A DNA stretch of 6,769 nt from Candidatus Portnoybacteria bacterium CG02_land_8_20_14_3_00_45_8 (GTDB lineage Bacteria; Patescibacteriota; Minisyncoccia; Portnoybacterales; GWB1-42-6), in assembly GCA_002780785.1 (NCBI GenBank), contig PEUE01000008.1, forward strand, positions 1 to 6,769, written 5' to 3'. The notes below the pieces were generated by a model. It did not search any database. It was not told where the DNA came from and worked only from the letters and a program-made list of their open reading frames with translations. A program made the position numbers and the translations under genes. This document shows, in pieces, positions 1 to 6,279 of the stretch (the first letter of the stretch is position 1; each line of letters opens with the position of its first letter).

Positions 1-875
1 AAGTTCTATTTATTATCCTAACTATAATTTTACTGGCCGCTCTAGGCGCGGTCTTTTGGTTTTGGTGGCAAGCAGCTGGCCAGTCATCTGCCGCTCCAAC
101 GCTCCCGCCTCAAAAAACTTTCGCGTCCAATGAATCGTCATCAGCTCAAAAAACTCTGCCGCTGGTCACGCCCGAATATAAAAAGCCCGACGAAAATTCT
201 GTCATCAAATTACCGGTTTTTAACTACCATCATATCCGTCCGATGCCCCCGGCCAGCGCGCCGATAAATGACCGCTCTTTCACCGTTACGCCCGAGGGCT
301 TTGAAAACCATCTTAAATATTTCAAAGACAATGGCTACCAAACGATTTCCGTTTATGACCTGCTGAATTATTTTGACACCGGCCAGCCCCTGCCGCCCAA
401 AGCCGTTATTATCACTTTTGACGACGCTCGCTACGGCCAATATAAATGGGCTTTTCCTTTGCTTAAACAATACGGCATGGTTGGCCACTTTTTTGTCACT
501 ACCGGCTGGATTGGCCGCCAAGACATTCTGACCTGGAGCCAAATAAAAGAAATGAGCGAGAACGGCATGATTATCGGCAGCCACTCAATTTCACACGCTA
601 ATGAACCTTCACAGAACGACGCAGATTTGCGGCATGAACTGGTGGACAGCAAAAAAATAATTGAGGAAAAAATCGGCAAAATTGTTGACTTGCTGGCTTA
701 TCCGGGCGGCGGCTATGATAATCGCGTGATTAAATTCGCCCAAGATAGCGGCTACATTGCCGCTATGGGCGTTTACAAAATAATTGACCAATCACCAAAA
801 TATCGCTACGCCATCCGTCGTTTCCACGCCGATGACGCGTTGGAATCCATTACGAGTAAATTGACAAAATATTAA
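1..875 (+). CDS. membrane-anchored polysaccharide deacetylase (CE4/NodB-like), 5' end outside window
   Basis: Likely removes acetyl groups from a surface or cell wall polysaccharide, with the catalytic domain outside the membrane. The reading frame is open from base 3, well before the first ATG at 243, so the gene starts upstream; 290 residues are visible. Visible residues 1-22 form a hydrophobic anchor rich in aromatic residues, followed by a Ser/Pro/Gln-rich linker to about 65. The family opening motif PVFNYHHI lies at 71-78, before the ATG at 243, so a start there would cut the domain. The metal and catalytic motif TFDD is at 138-141, the metal ligands H194 and H198 in GSHSISH, and YPGGGY at 233-238; a late RRFHADD motif is at 272-278. 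The Gly that usually follows TFDD is Ala. The exact substrate cannot be told. lgt follows after 24 bases on the same strand, which suggests a shared envelope role but not necessarily a shared transcript. Confidence 0.9.
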   Translation, partial: VLFIILTIILLAALGAVFWFWWQAAGQSSAAPTLPPQKTFASNESSSAQKTLPLVTPEYKKPDENSVIKLPVFNYHHIRPMPPASAPINDRSFTVTPEGFENHLKYFKDNGYQTISVYDLLNYFDTGQPLPPKAVIITFDDARYGQYKWAFPLLKQYGMVGHFFVTTGWIGRQDILTWSQIKEMSENGMIIGSHSISHANEPSQNDADLRHELVDSKKIIEEKIGKIVDLLAYPGGGYDNRVIKFAQDSGYIAAMGVYKIIDQSPKYRYAIRRFHADDALESITSKLTKY

Positions 876-888
876 TTAATCAAATAAT
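861..888 (+). promoter_or_regulatory. possible sigma70-type promoter for lgt
   Basis: A perfect -35 hexamer TTGACA at 861-866 is followed after 16 bases by AATAAT at 883-888, one base off the -10 consensus. The -35 box lies inside the last codons of the deacetylase. Transcription would begin near 894-896, only about five bases before the lgt ATG at 900, which fits the lack of a Shine-Dalgarno sequence there. The region is AT-rich, so a chance match is possible and lgt could simply be co-transcribed with the deacetylase. Confidence 0.35.
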
Positions 889-899
889 TTTTAATTTCT

Positions 900-1634
900 A
901 TGATTCCTTATTTTGTTTTTGACCGCATCACCTTGGGCCCCATAGAACTGGCTACCTGGGGCTTGCTGGTTGGCTTGGCTTTTACCGCCGGCTATTTTTG
1001 GCTGTTGTATCAGGCCCGTCAAAAAAATATTTGGCCGATTAAAATAATCGGCTTGGCCCTAGCAGCTTTTATTGGCGCGATTATCGGCGCGCGGCTGCTC
1101 TTTTTATTGCAAACGCCGGCCGACTTTTTGACTGGCCTAAAAAGTTTTAACGGCGGCGCCATGTTTTACGGCGGATTACTGGGCGGGGTGCTGGGCAGTT
1201 GGTTATACCTGAAGGCAATCGGCGAAAAATTCTGGCCACTGGCCGACTTGACTGCGCCAGCCGTGGCTCTCGGCATTGGCATTGGCCGACTGGGCTGTTT
1301 TTTAATCAATGACCACCAGGGCTCGCTCACCTCTCTGCCTTGGGGCATTTTGTGGCCCGACGGCCTGGTGCGCCATCCTGTCGCGCTTTATGAATCGCTG
1401 GCCGGCTTTATTTTATTTGCCCTGCTCTGGTATCTAAAAAATAAATTAACCCGGCCCGGCCAACTATTTTTAACTTTTATGGCCGGCTATGCTATTGCGC
1501 GCTTTGGTCTAGATTTTTTCCGCGAAGCGCAGAGTTGGCTGGCTGACCCGCGCTACTTGACCCTAACTTTCAGCCAGTGGTTGTCTATCGGCATTTTAGC
1601 CGCCGCGCTATTTTGGTGGCCAAAGAAAAAATGA
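900..1634 (+). CDS. lgt: prolipoprotein diacylglyceryl transferase
   Basis: Moves the diacylglyceryl group of phosphatidylglycerol onto the lipobox cysteine of preprolipoproteins, the first step of lipoprotein maturation, in the cytoplasmic membrane. The 244-residue protein is somewhat shorter than the 291-residue E. coli enzyme and has about seven hydrophobic segments. Diagnostic stretches are GAR at 63-65, GGAMFYGGLLGG at 85-96, the signature GRLGCF at 129-134 (R130 aligns with the essential R143 of E. coli), HPVALYE at 159-165 and RFGLDFFRE at 201-209 (matching the R239/E243 region). Tyr90 stands where E. coli has His103 and Cys133 where it has Asn; divergent family members also show this as far as I recall. 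The ATG at 900 has no Shine-Dalgarno sequence before it. The C-terminus is a short basic tail, PKKK. A strong hairpin terminator begins ten bases after the stop codon. Confidence 0.95.
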   Translation: MIPYFVFDRITLGPIELATWGLLVGLAFTAGYFWLLYQARQKNIWPIKIIGLALAAFIGAIIGARLLFLLQTPADFLTGLKSFNGGAMFYGGLLGGVLGSWLYLKAIGEKFWPLADLTAPAVALGIGIGRLGCFLINDHQGSLTSLPWGILWPDGLVRHPVALYESLAGFILFALLWYLKNKLTRPGQLFLTFMAGYAIARFGLDFFREAQSWLADPRYLTLTFSQWLSIGILAAALFWWPKKK

Positions 1635-1643
1635 TTGCTCTCA

Positions 1644-1678
1644 AAAAATCCTCTCCGCCTTGGGCGGAGAGGATTTTT
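1644..1678. terminator. bidirectional Rho-independent terminator between lgt and murF
   Basis: Bases 1644-1659 pair perfectly with 1663-1678: a 16-bp stem with a GC-rich core (TCCTCTCCGCC on the left arm) and a 3-base TTG loop. The outer pairs are five A on the left and five T on the right, so each strand reads GC stem followed by a T tract. It starts 10 bases after the lgt stop and lies 33 bases beyond the murF stop, so it suits both converging transcripts. Confidence 0.88.
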
Positions 1679-1710
1679 AAATTATCTAAAATCTAATTGT
1701 CTAATAATTT

Positions 1711-2982
1711 CTAACGAAACCACGCTTCATCCTGACGAACTAAAAGTTCCTTGGCCTTATCGGGCTCAGCCATAATTTCTTTAACAATTTTTTCCATACG
1801 CAGACCCTGAGAGCCCTTAACTAAAATAACGTCTCCTTCCTGAATTATCTCTTGCAAAAAACAGCCGGCCTCTTCGGCGCTGGCAAAATGTCTAATTCTA
1901 TCTTCCGGTAACCCATTCTTTTTAGCTTCATCCGCTAAAAAAATTGAACGCTCACCCACCGCCAACAAATATTCCAACACTCCAGCGGCTTTGACGCCAA
2001 TTTTGCGATGCGCCTCTTCGGTAAAAGCGCCCAGTTCCAGCATATCGCCCAACGCCGCGATTTTACGCCCCGGCATCTGTTCCAAAACCCCCAACGCTCC
2101 CAGGGCGGAACTGGGTGAAGAATTATAAGTGTCGTCTAAAATCCAAGAGTTTTTAATGCCGCGCAGCAAACGTAAGCGCCCCGCCGGCGCCCTATATTCT
2201 TTCAACGCCTGAGCGATTTCTACCAAATTAATCTTAAAAACTAAACCCACGGCAGCGGCGGCCAGCACCGCGTAGGCCTGATATTGGCCAAAAATTCCGC
2301 GCAATTTAATAGGCATGGTATTGCCCTGATAATCAACTTTAAAAACCAAACCGGCGTTAGCCATTTCTTCTAAGTGTTGCTCCAGATTAAAGGCCCTAAG
2401 GTCGGCCTTGTCACTGAAGCCATAAGTAAAAACTTGGCCGGTTGTGCGCGCCGCCATAGCTCGCACTTGTTCATCGTCATAATTTAAAATCGCCCAGCCG
2501 GTCTTAGATAAACATCTGACTAAATTAGATTTTTCTCTGGCCACTTGAGCCGGTCCTTGAAAAAACTCAACATGCACCGGAATTTCGCCAACGGCCGTGA
2601 CCACGCCGATATCACATTTAACAAAGTCCGTTAAATAAGCAATGTCGCCGATTTTATCAGCCCCCATTTCCAACACCAATATTTTGGGATATTTTTTGGT
2701 GTAGAGCAGGCCAAAAAAACCGATTAAAAAAACTTTCAGCCAGCGCCATAAATTTTTGCCGCCCGCTTCCTGACCCAAAATCGTTAGAGGCACGCCGATT
2801 TCGTTATTATAGTTTTTGATGTTCCGCCGGACGCTAAACTTATTTTTGAGCACCGCATAAATCGCCTCTTTAGTTGAGGTCTTGCCCACGCTCCCAGTTA
2901 CGCCAATAATCATGGGCCGATAACGCCGAAGCGTGGCCTTAGCCAACAATCGCAGAGTAAGACAAAGAAAATTCTTAAACAT
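1711..2982 (-). CDS. murF: MurF-type UDP-MurNAc-tripeptide--D-Ala-D-Ala ligase lacking the N-terminal substrate domain
   Basis: Cytoplasmic ATP-dependent ligase expected to add D-Ala-D-Ala to UDP-MurNAc-tripeptide, the last cytoplasmic step in making the precursor peptide. The 423-residue protein shows the P-loop GVTGSVGKTS at 27-36, NYNNEIGVP at 58-66, EMGADKIGD at 105-113, a likely carbamylated lysine K151 in AREKSNL, DDTYNSSPSSA at 283-293, GDMLELG at 312-318 and KGSQGLRME at 389-397. In E. coli MurF (452 residues) the P-loop lies near residue 107, so the domain that holds the UDP-sugar is missing and a short hydrophobic, basic N-terminus replaces it. A hydrophobic stretch at about 78-94 (WRWLKVFLIGFFGLLY) lies between the NYNNEIG and EMG motifs. 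Only 51 bases separate it from ftsI, so no split-off N-terminus fits. The ATG at 2982 has no well-placed Shine-Dalgarno sequence; an AGGTGAT match lies 20 bases upstream. Position after ftsI favours MurF over other Mur ligases; substrate is inferred. Confidence 0.88.
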   Translation of the reverse strand: MFKNFLCLTLRLLAKATLRRYRPMIIGVTGSVGKTSTKEAIYAVLKNKFSVRRNIKNYNNEIGVPLTILGQEAGGKNLWRWLKVFLIGFFGLLYTKKYPKILVLEMGADKIGDIAYLTDFVKCDIGVVTAVGEIPVHVEFFQGPAQVAREKSNLVRCLSKTGWAILNYDDEQVRAMAARTTGQVFTYGFSDKADLRAFNLEQHLEEMANAGLVFKVDYQGNTMPIKLRGIFGQYQAYAVLAAAAVGLVFKINLVEIAQALKEYRAPAGRLRLLRGIKNSWILDDTYNSSPSSALGALGVLEQMPGRKIAALGDMLELGAFTEEAHRKIGVKAAGVLEYLLAVGERSIFLADEAKKNGLPEDRIRHFASAEEAGCFLQEIIQEGDVILVKGSQGLRMEKIVKEIMAEPDKAKELLVRQDEAWFR

Positions 2983-3033
2983 AAAATTATAATTCGGTAT
3001 TTATCACCTTCCCGCCAAAAAGTAGCAAAGGGC

Positions 3034-4737
3034 TTATTCTTCCGGCGGAATTTGATAATAATTAAACAAATATTGGGCTAACTCCCCGAAAACCGGCGCC
3101 AGCGACTCGGAAGCGAACTCAATACCGCGGGGCTTGTCAATTTTCAGCAAAATAATAAACTTGGGATTATAAGCTGGCGCGTAGCCGACAAAAGTATGAA
3201 TAGTCTCGTTGGAATAACCGCGCAAGCCCTCGCTGGGAATTTGAGCGGTGCCGGTTTTGCCGGCAATAAAATAGTCTTTAACTTTTATTTTATCATACCC
3301 ATTGCGGACCGTGCTCACCAACATGGCCGTCAGCTTATTGGCGACTTGAGGCGTAATCACCTGCCGTGTCACCTGCGGCTGAGTTATTTTTTCCTGACCA
3401 TTGGGTTCAACCACTTTCTCCACTACATATGGTCTCATGAGTTTGCCTTCGTTAGCAATAGCGGCAATGGCGGAAATCATCTGCAGAGGGGTGACGGAAA
3501 CCCCCTGACCAAAAGCAGCGGTGGCATAGTTTATTTCTCGGTTTTCCCGAATATTACTTAAATTGCCGGTGGCCTCGTTGGCCAAATCAATTCCCGAGAC
3601 CTGGTCAAAGCCAAAGGCCTCAATGTAATTTTTAAAAACTTCGCCGCCGATCAGTCGCTGGACAAAAATAGCGCCGGTGTTAATTGATTTCTCCAGCACC
3701 CGCGTCATAGAGCTTAAACCATAAACTTTTTCCTGGGAGTTTTTAATGGTGTAGCTGCCAATTTGCACCGAGCCCGTATCGGTATAGGTCATATCCGGCG
3801 TGACTTTATTGGTATCCAAACCCGCCGCCATAACAACTGGCTTAAAAACCGAGCCGGGCTCGTAACGTTCCTGAATACACGGATTCAAAAATGACTTCAC
3901 ATCGGACGCTTTCTGATATTCATTAGGGTCAAAGTCCGGCCAACCGGCCATGGCCAAAATTGCGCCGGTCTTGGGCTCCATCACAATGGCGCAGCTGCCG
4001 CTAACCTGCCATTTTTCATCCAACGACTTCATTTTTTGCTCCAGCATATATTGGATATTCTGATCCAGCGTCAGATAAAGCTGGTCGCCGTTGTCGGCCG
4101 GCTCCAAGGTATAATCGCCCATCAACAACCACCGCCCCAACGCATCTTTTTCTGATTTCAACAACCCGCTTTTGCCCGCCAATTCCGTTTCATAATATTG
4201 TTCCAATCCGTATTGACCAATCTTTTCATTGTCCCTGGCGCCCACAAAACCCAGCACATGCGAGGCCAAACTGCCCTGCGGATACCACCGCCACTCCTCG
4301 TCTGTCAAATGAACTCCTTTTAGATTTAAGTTTTTAATTTTATCAGCCGTCTCATCGGACAATTTACTGACCAGGGGCTCATAAGGATCTTCCGAGTCCT
4401 TTAATTTTTCCAAAATTTTATCAACCGGCATATTTAGTATCGGAGCCAACTGACCGGCCACCTCATCTTTATCTGCCACTTCACGCGGCACCAAAAAAGC
4501 GGTTTTATAATTCCGATTAACGGCCAACGGGTGCCACAACCCTTTTTCCTGAATAAAAATTTCCCCGCGGTGGGGAATCAGTTTAGCCAACACTTCGTGC
4601 TGACCCTGGGCCAAGGCCGTATAAAAATTATGCTTGATTATTTGTAAAGAAAAAAGGCGGACCAAGATACAGCCGGCCACCACCAAAATCAGAACAAACA
4701 ATAAGTAGTATCGCGAATTGGCAAACTTCTTTGACAT
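3034..4737 (-). CDS. ftsI: class B penicillin-binding protein, septal transpeptidase FtsI/PBP3
   Basis: D,D-transpeptidase that cross-links peptidoglycan at the division septum, working with FtsW and the FtsQLB complex; anchored in the membrane with the catalytic domain outside. The 567-residue protein has a short cytoplasmic tail, one transmembrane segment at about 10-31, a dimerisation or pedestal domain at about 50-215, and a transpeptidase domain from about 245 on. The catalytic triad of motifs is complete: SVFK at 296-299 (nucleophile S296), SIN at 351-353 and KTGT at 494-497. There is no PASTA domain. The usual RGxIxDRNG motif after the anchor reads HRGEIFIQEKG at 56-66, so the DRNG part is replaced. 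The ATG at 4737 is backed by AAGGA nine bases upstream. Location after rsmH and the ftsL-like gene favours FtsI over the elongation PBP2. Confidence 0.94.
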   Translation of the reverse strand: MSKKFANSRYYLLFVLILVVAGCILVRLFSLQIIKHNFYTALAQGQHEVLAKLIPHRGEIFIQEKGLWHPLAVNRNYKTAFLVPREVADKDEVAGQLAPILNMPVDKILEKLKDSEDPYEPLVSKLSDETADKIKNLNLKGVHLTDEEWRWYPQGSLASHVLGFVGARDNEKIGQYGLEQYYETELAGKSGLLKSEKDALGRWLLMGDYTLEPADNGDQLYLTLDQNIQYMLEQKMKSLDEKWQVSGSCAIVMEPKTGAILAMAGWPDFDPNEYQKASDVKSFLNPCIQERYEPGSVFKPVVMAAGLDTNKVTPDMTYTDTGSVQIGSYTIKNSQEKVYGLSSMTRVLEKSINTGAIFVQRLIGGEVFKNYIEAFGFDQVSGIDLANEATGNLSNIRENREINYATAAFGQGVSVTPLQMISAIAAIANEGKLMRPYVVEKVVEPNGQEKITQPQVTRQVITPQVANKLTAMLVSTVRNGYDKIKVKDYFIAGKTGTAQIPSEGLRGYSNETIHTFVGYAPAYNPKFIILLKIDKPRGIEFASESLAPVFGELAQYLFNYYQIPPEE

Positions 4738-4746
4738 AACCGCTAA

Positions 4747-4751
4747 TCCTT
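4747..4751 (-). promoter_or_regulatory. ribosome binding site of ftsI
   Basis: AAGGA on the minus strand, nine bases before the ATG at 4737. It supports this start and is one of only two plausible Shine-Dalgarno sites in the window. Confidence 0.6.
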
Positions 4752-4778
4752 AAATAGCCACCCACCGATTTAAAAAAA

Positions 4779-5138
4779 TCACTGCGATAAAGCCAGAAAG
4801 CCCGGCAAGATCTTAAGGTAATTTATCTTATCTACCGCCACCAGATTCAAGCTCTTAGCCGCCCCTTCCAAATTGCTCAGGGAGCGGGACTGCATTAAAT
4901 CAATAGTTAAAGTTTGATTTTCCGCCTGTTTCTGCTCAACGACCTGCTGCACTGCCCGCAATTCAAAGTTTTTAGCAACTACCTGATTGGTCTGGGCTAA
5001 ATAAACCACCGTCAGTAAAACCAGCACAAAAAAAACGGCGACGCGCAAAGCGACGTTACCGCTCTGATTACTAATAAACGAATTACTACCTTGGTAGTAG
5101 GTCATATAGCCGGATTTCTGACCGAGCGGTTTTTCCAA
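4779..5138 (-). CDS. ftsL: FtsL-like small bitopic cell division protein
   Basis: Likely a division scaffold that joins FtsB and FtsQ and helps activate FtsWI. The 119-residue protein has a polar, Gln/Ser/Asn-rich N-terminus, one transmembrane segment at about 30-48 and then a predicted coiled coil at about 52-85 rich in Q, E, L and V (for example VVEQKQAENQTL). This is the FtsL/DivIC layout; sequence in this family is poorly conserved, so the call rests on topology, size and position between rsmH and ftsI. The frame begins at a TTG at 5138 without a Shine-Dalgarno sequence; an ATG at 5105 (108 residues) is an equally plausible start and keeps both the membrane segment and the coiled coil. 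The stop lies 41 bases before ftsI, so co-transcription is likely. Confidence 0.72.
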   Translation of the reverse strand: MEKPLGQKSGYMTYYQGSNSFISNQSGNVALRVAVFFVLVLLTVVYLAQTNQVVAKNFELRAVQQVVEQKQAENQTLTIDLMQSRSLSNLEGAAKSLNLVAVDKINYLKILPGFLALSQ

Positions 5139-5175
5139 GACCGCCGGACGAAAAACTATTAATTACTGATTAAAC

Positions 5176-5293
5176 AACTTCACCCCGTTAGAAGTTCAGC
5201 GGGGCTTCGTCGTAGCTTTCCTGGCTTATGCCGCGATTCCGCCTACGGCTTCAATCTTTGTCGTCCGCCGTTAGTCATAAACTTCTTACGGGG
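5176..5293. repeat. structured intergenic segment with terminal inverted repeats, possible miniature mobile element
   Basis: CCCCGTTAGAAGTT at 5183-5196 is the reverse complement of AACTTCTTACGGGG at 5280-5293 with one mismatch (13 of 14), closing an 83-base interior. The left end has a second layer: AACTTC at 5176-5181 can pair with GAAGTT at 5191-5196, and CCCCG at 5183-5187 with CGGGG at 5200-5204; these two stems interleave. Inside, ACGGC at 5245-5249 can pair with GCCGT at 5267-5271, and CGTAG at 5211-5215 with CTACG at 5243-5247. No T tract follows directly, so it is not a standard terminator. It codes for no convincing protein; the longest ATG frame from 5278 on the minus strand has 11 codons. 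The right arm covers the rsmH stop codon. It could be a REP/MITE-like repeat, a structured RNA element of the dcw transcript, or both; copy number in the genome is unknown. Confidence 0.5.
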
Positions 5294-6188
5294 CTGGCAG
5301 CTTGGCGGCCACCCGTAATTTAGCGCTGCGGCTGCGGGGATTTAACTGCTGTTCCTGGTCGCCGGGCGTAATCGGCCGTTTAGTTAAAATCTCCAACTGA
5401 CCGGCCCCAGCTTTCTCCTGAAAAAATCTTTTGACTATCCTGTCCTCCAGCGAGTGAAAAGAAATAACTGCCAATCGCCCGCCTGGTTCTAAAACGTCAA
5501 CTGCTTGAGGCAAAAAGTTTTTAAGATTTCCCAGTTCGTCGTTAACGGCAATTCGCAAAGCCTGAAAAGTTCTCGTAGCAAAGTGTATCCTTGCATGTTG
5601 CCATCTGGCAGGAACGGCCCGAGCAATCACCCTGACCAATTCCTGAGTGGTTAAAATTGTTTTTAATCTTCTACTGTTAATAATCTGCTGGCTGATGCGG
5701 CGAGCAAATCGTTCTTCGCCGTACGCGCGCAAAATTTCTTCTATGTCCTGGCCCGACCACTGGTTAACTATCGCGGCCGCTGTCAAATCCTGTTTTATTG
5801 AAAATCTCATATCCAGCGGTTCATCCCGCAAAAATGAAAAGCCGCGTCCGCTGCCCTCCAACTGATCCGATGACATACCCAGGTCCACCAAAATTCCTTT
5901 AACCGGCCGAAAGTTATTGGCCTCAACCACCTGGGCCACGCGGGCAAAGTTTTCATTGACAAATACTATCTGATTTTGGCGGCTCCCTCCAGCCGCCGCC
6001 ACCCTCTCTTGCGCGCTGGCTAAAGCGTGGCTATCCAAGTCCAGCGCCAAAATTTTTCCCTCCTCGCCGATATTTTTTAAAATATCCAGCGTGTGCCCTG
6101 CGCCACCGCAGGTGCCGTCAATAAAGTTATCGCCAGGTCGGGGGCTCAAATATTGAATAATTTCTTTTTGAAGGACCGAAATATGCAC
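5286..6188 (-). CDS. rsmH: 16S rRNA (cytosine(1402)-N(4))-methyltransferase RsmH (MraW)
   Basis: Uses S-adenosylmethionine to methylate N4 of C1402 in 16S rRNA at the ribosomal P site. Numbering from the longer frame (306 residues from GTG 6206), the SAM-binding motif DGTCGGAGH is at 30-38, ALDLD at 54-58, DLGMSSDQLE at 108-117, RGFSF at 121-125, DMRF at 132-135, YGEERFARRIS at 162-172, HFATRTFQALRIAVN at 208-222, SFHSLEDRIVKRFF at 249-262 and NPRSRSAKLR at 289-298. The match is full length and unbroken. I chose GTG 6188 (MHISVL, 300 residues) because AAGGGA lies nine bases upstream, the same spacing as at ftsI, while GTG 6206 has only a weak purine run before it; either start keeps the whole domain. 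The last codons, CCG and TAA, fall inside the inverted repeat downstream. It sits between mraZ and ftsL as in the classical dcw order. Confidence 0.95.
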   Translation of the reverse strand: MHISVLQKEIIQYLSPRPGDNFIDGTCGGAGHTLDILKNIGEEGKILALDLDSHALASAQERVAAAGGSRQNQIVFVNENFARVAQVVEANNFRPVKGILVDLGMSSDQLEGSGRGFSFLRDEPLDMRFSIKQDLTAAAIVNQWSGQDIEEILRAYGEERFARRISQQIINSRRLKTILTTQELVRVIARAVPARWQHARIHFATRTFQALRIAVNDELGNLKNFLPQAVDVLEPGGRLAVISFHSLEDRIVKRFFQEKAGAGQLEILTKRPITPGDQEQQLNPRSRSAKLRVAAKLPAP

Positions 6189-6197
6189 AATTTTACT

Positions 6198-6203
6198 TCC
6201 CTT
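6198..6203 (-). promoter_or_regulatory. ribosome binding site favouring the GTG start of rsmH at 6188
   Basis: AAGGGA on the minus strand ends nine bases before the GTG at 6188. It lies within the frame that opens at GTG 6206 and is the reason for preferring the inner start. Confidence 0.45.
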
Positions 6204-6233
6204 CACTCTCTTTCTTACAAATAATAAAAAGGT

Positions 6234-6270
6234 AAAATGTAAAAATCGAAATTTTTGATTTTTACATTTT
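6234..6270. repeat. perfect AT-rich hairpin between mraZ and rsmH
   Basis: AAAATGTAAAAATC at 6234-6247 pairs without mismatch with GATTTTTACATTTT at 6257-6270, leaving a 9-base loop. It begins ten bases past the mraZ stop in transcript order. On the minus strand the stem is followed by TTTTTATTATT a few bases on, so it might act as a weak terminator or attenuator between mraZ and rsmH, or protect an mRNA end. Only three of the 14 pairs are G-C, so it is weaker than the lgt/murF terminator. Confidence 0.6.
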
Positions 6271-6279
6271 TAATTAATA

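Noticed and set aside
243..875. The ATG at 243 as the start of the deacetylase
   Set aside because: The frame is open back to base 3 and encodes the conserved PVFNYHHI motif and a membrane anchor before this ATG.
1685..1714. Four copies of TCTAA spaced 7, 8 and 10 bases apart after the terminator
   Set aside because: A short AT-rich motif with uneven spacing; probably chance.
2986..3013. A murF promoter or ribosome binding site: TATAAT at 2986-2991 and AGGTGAT about 20 bases upstream of the ATG
   Set aside because: No -35 box lies at 16-18 bases, and the Shine-Dalgarno match is too far from the start; no alternative in-frame start lies between.
3196..3561. A 121-codon plus-strand frame opposite ftsI, and similar antisense frames opposite rsmH and the deacetylase
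   Set aside because: They overlap strongly conserved genes in other frames and show no family motifs.
4750..4773. A 6-bp inverted repeat TTAAAT/ATTTAA overlapping the ftsI ribosome binding site
   Set aside because: All A-T pairs with a 12-base loop; too weak to propose as a control element.
5243..5278. An 11-codon ATG frame on the minus strand inside the intergenic segment
   Set aside because: Too short, without a ribosome binding site, and of the length expected by chance.
5176..5293. A CRISPR array or tRNA in the structured intergenic segment
   Set aside because: No regularly spaced direct repeats and no cloverleaf with an anticodon arm or T-loop.
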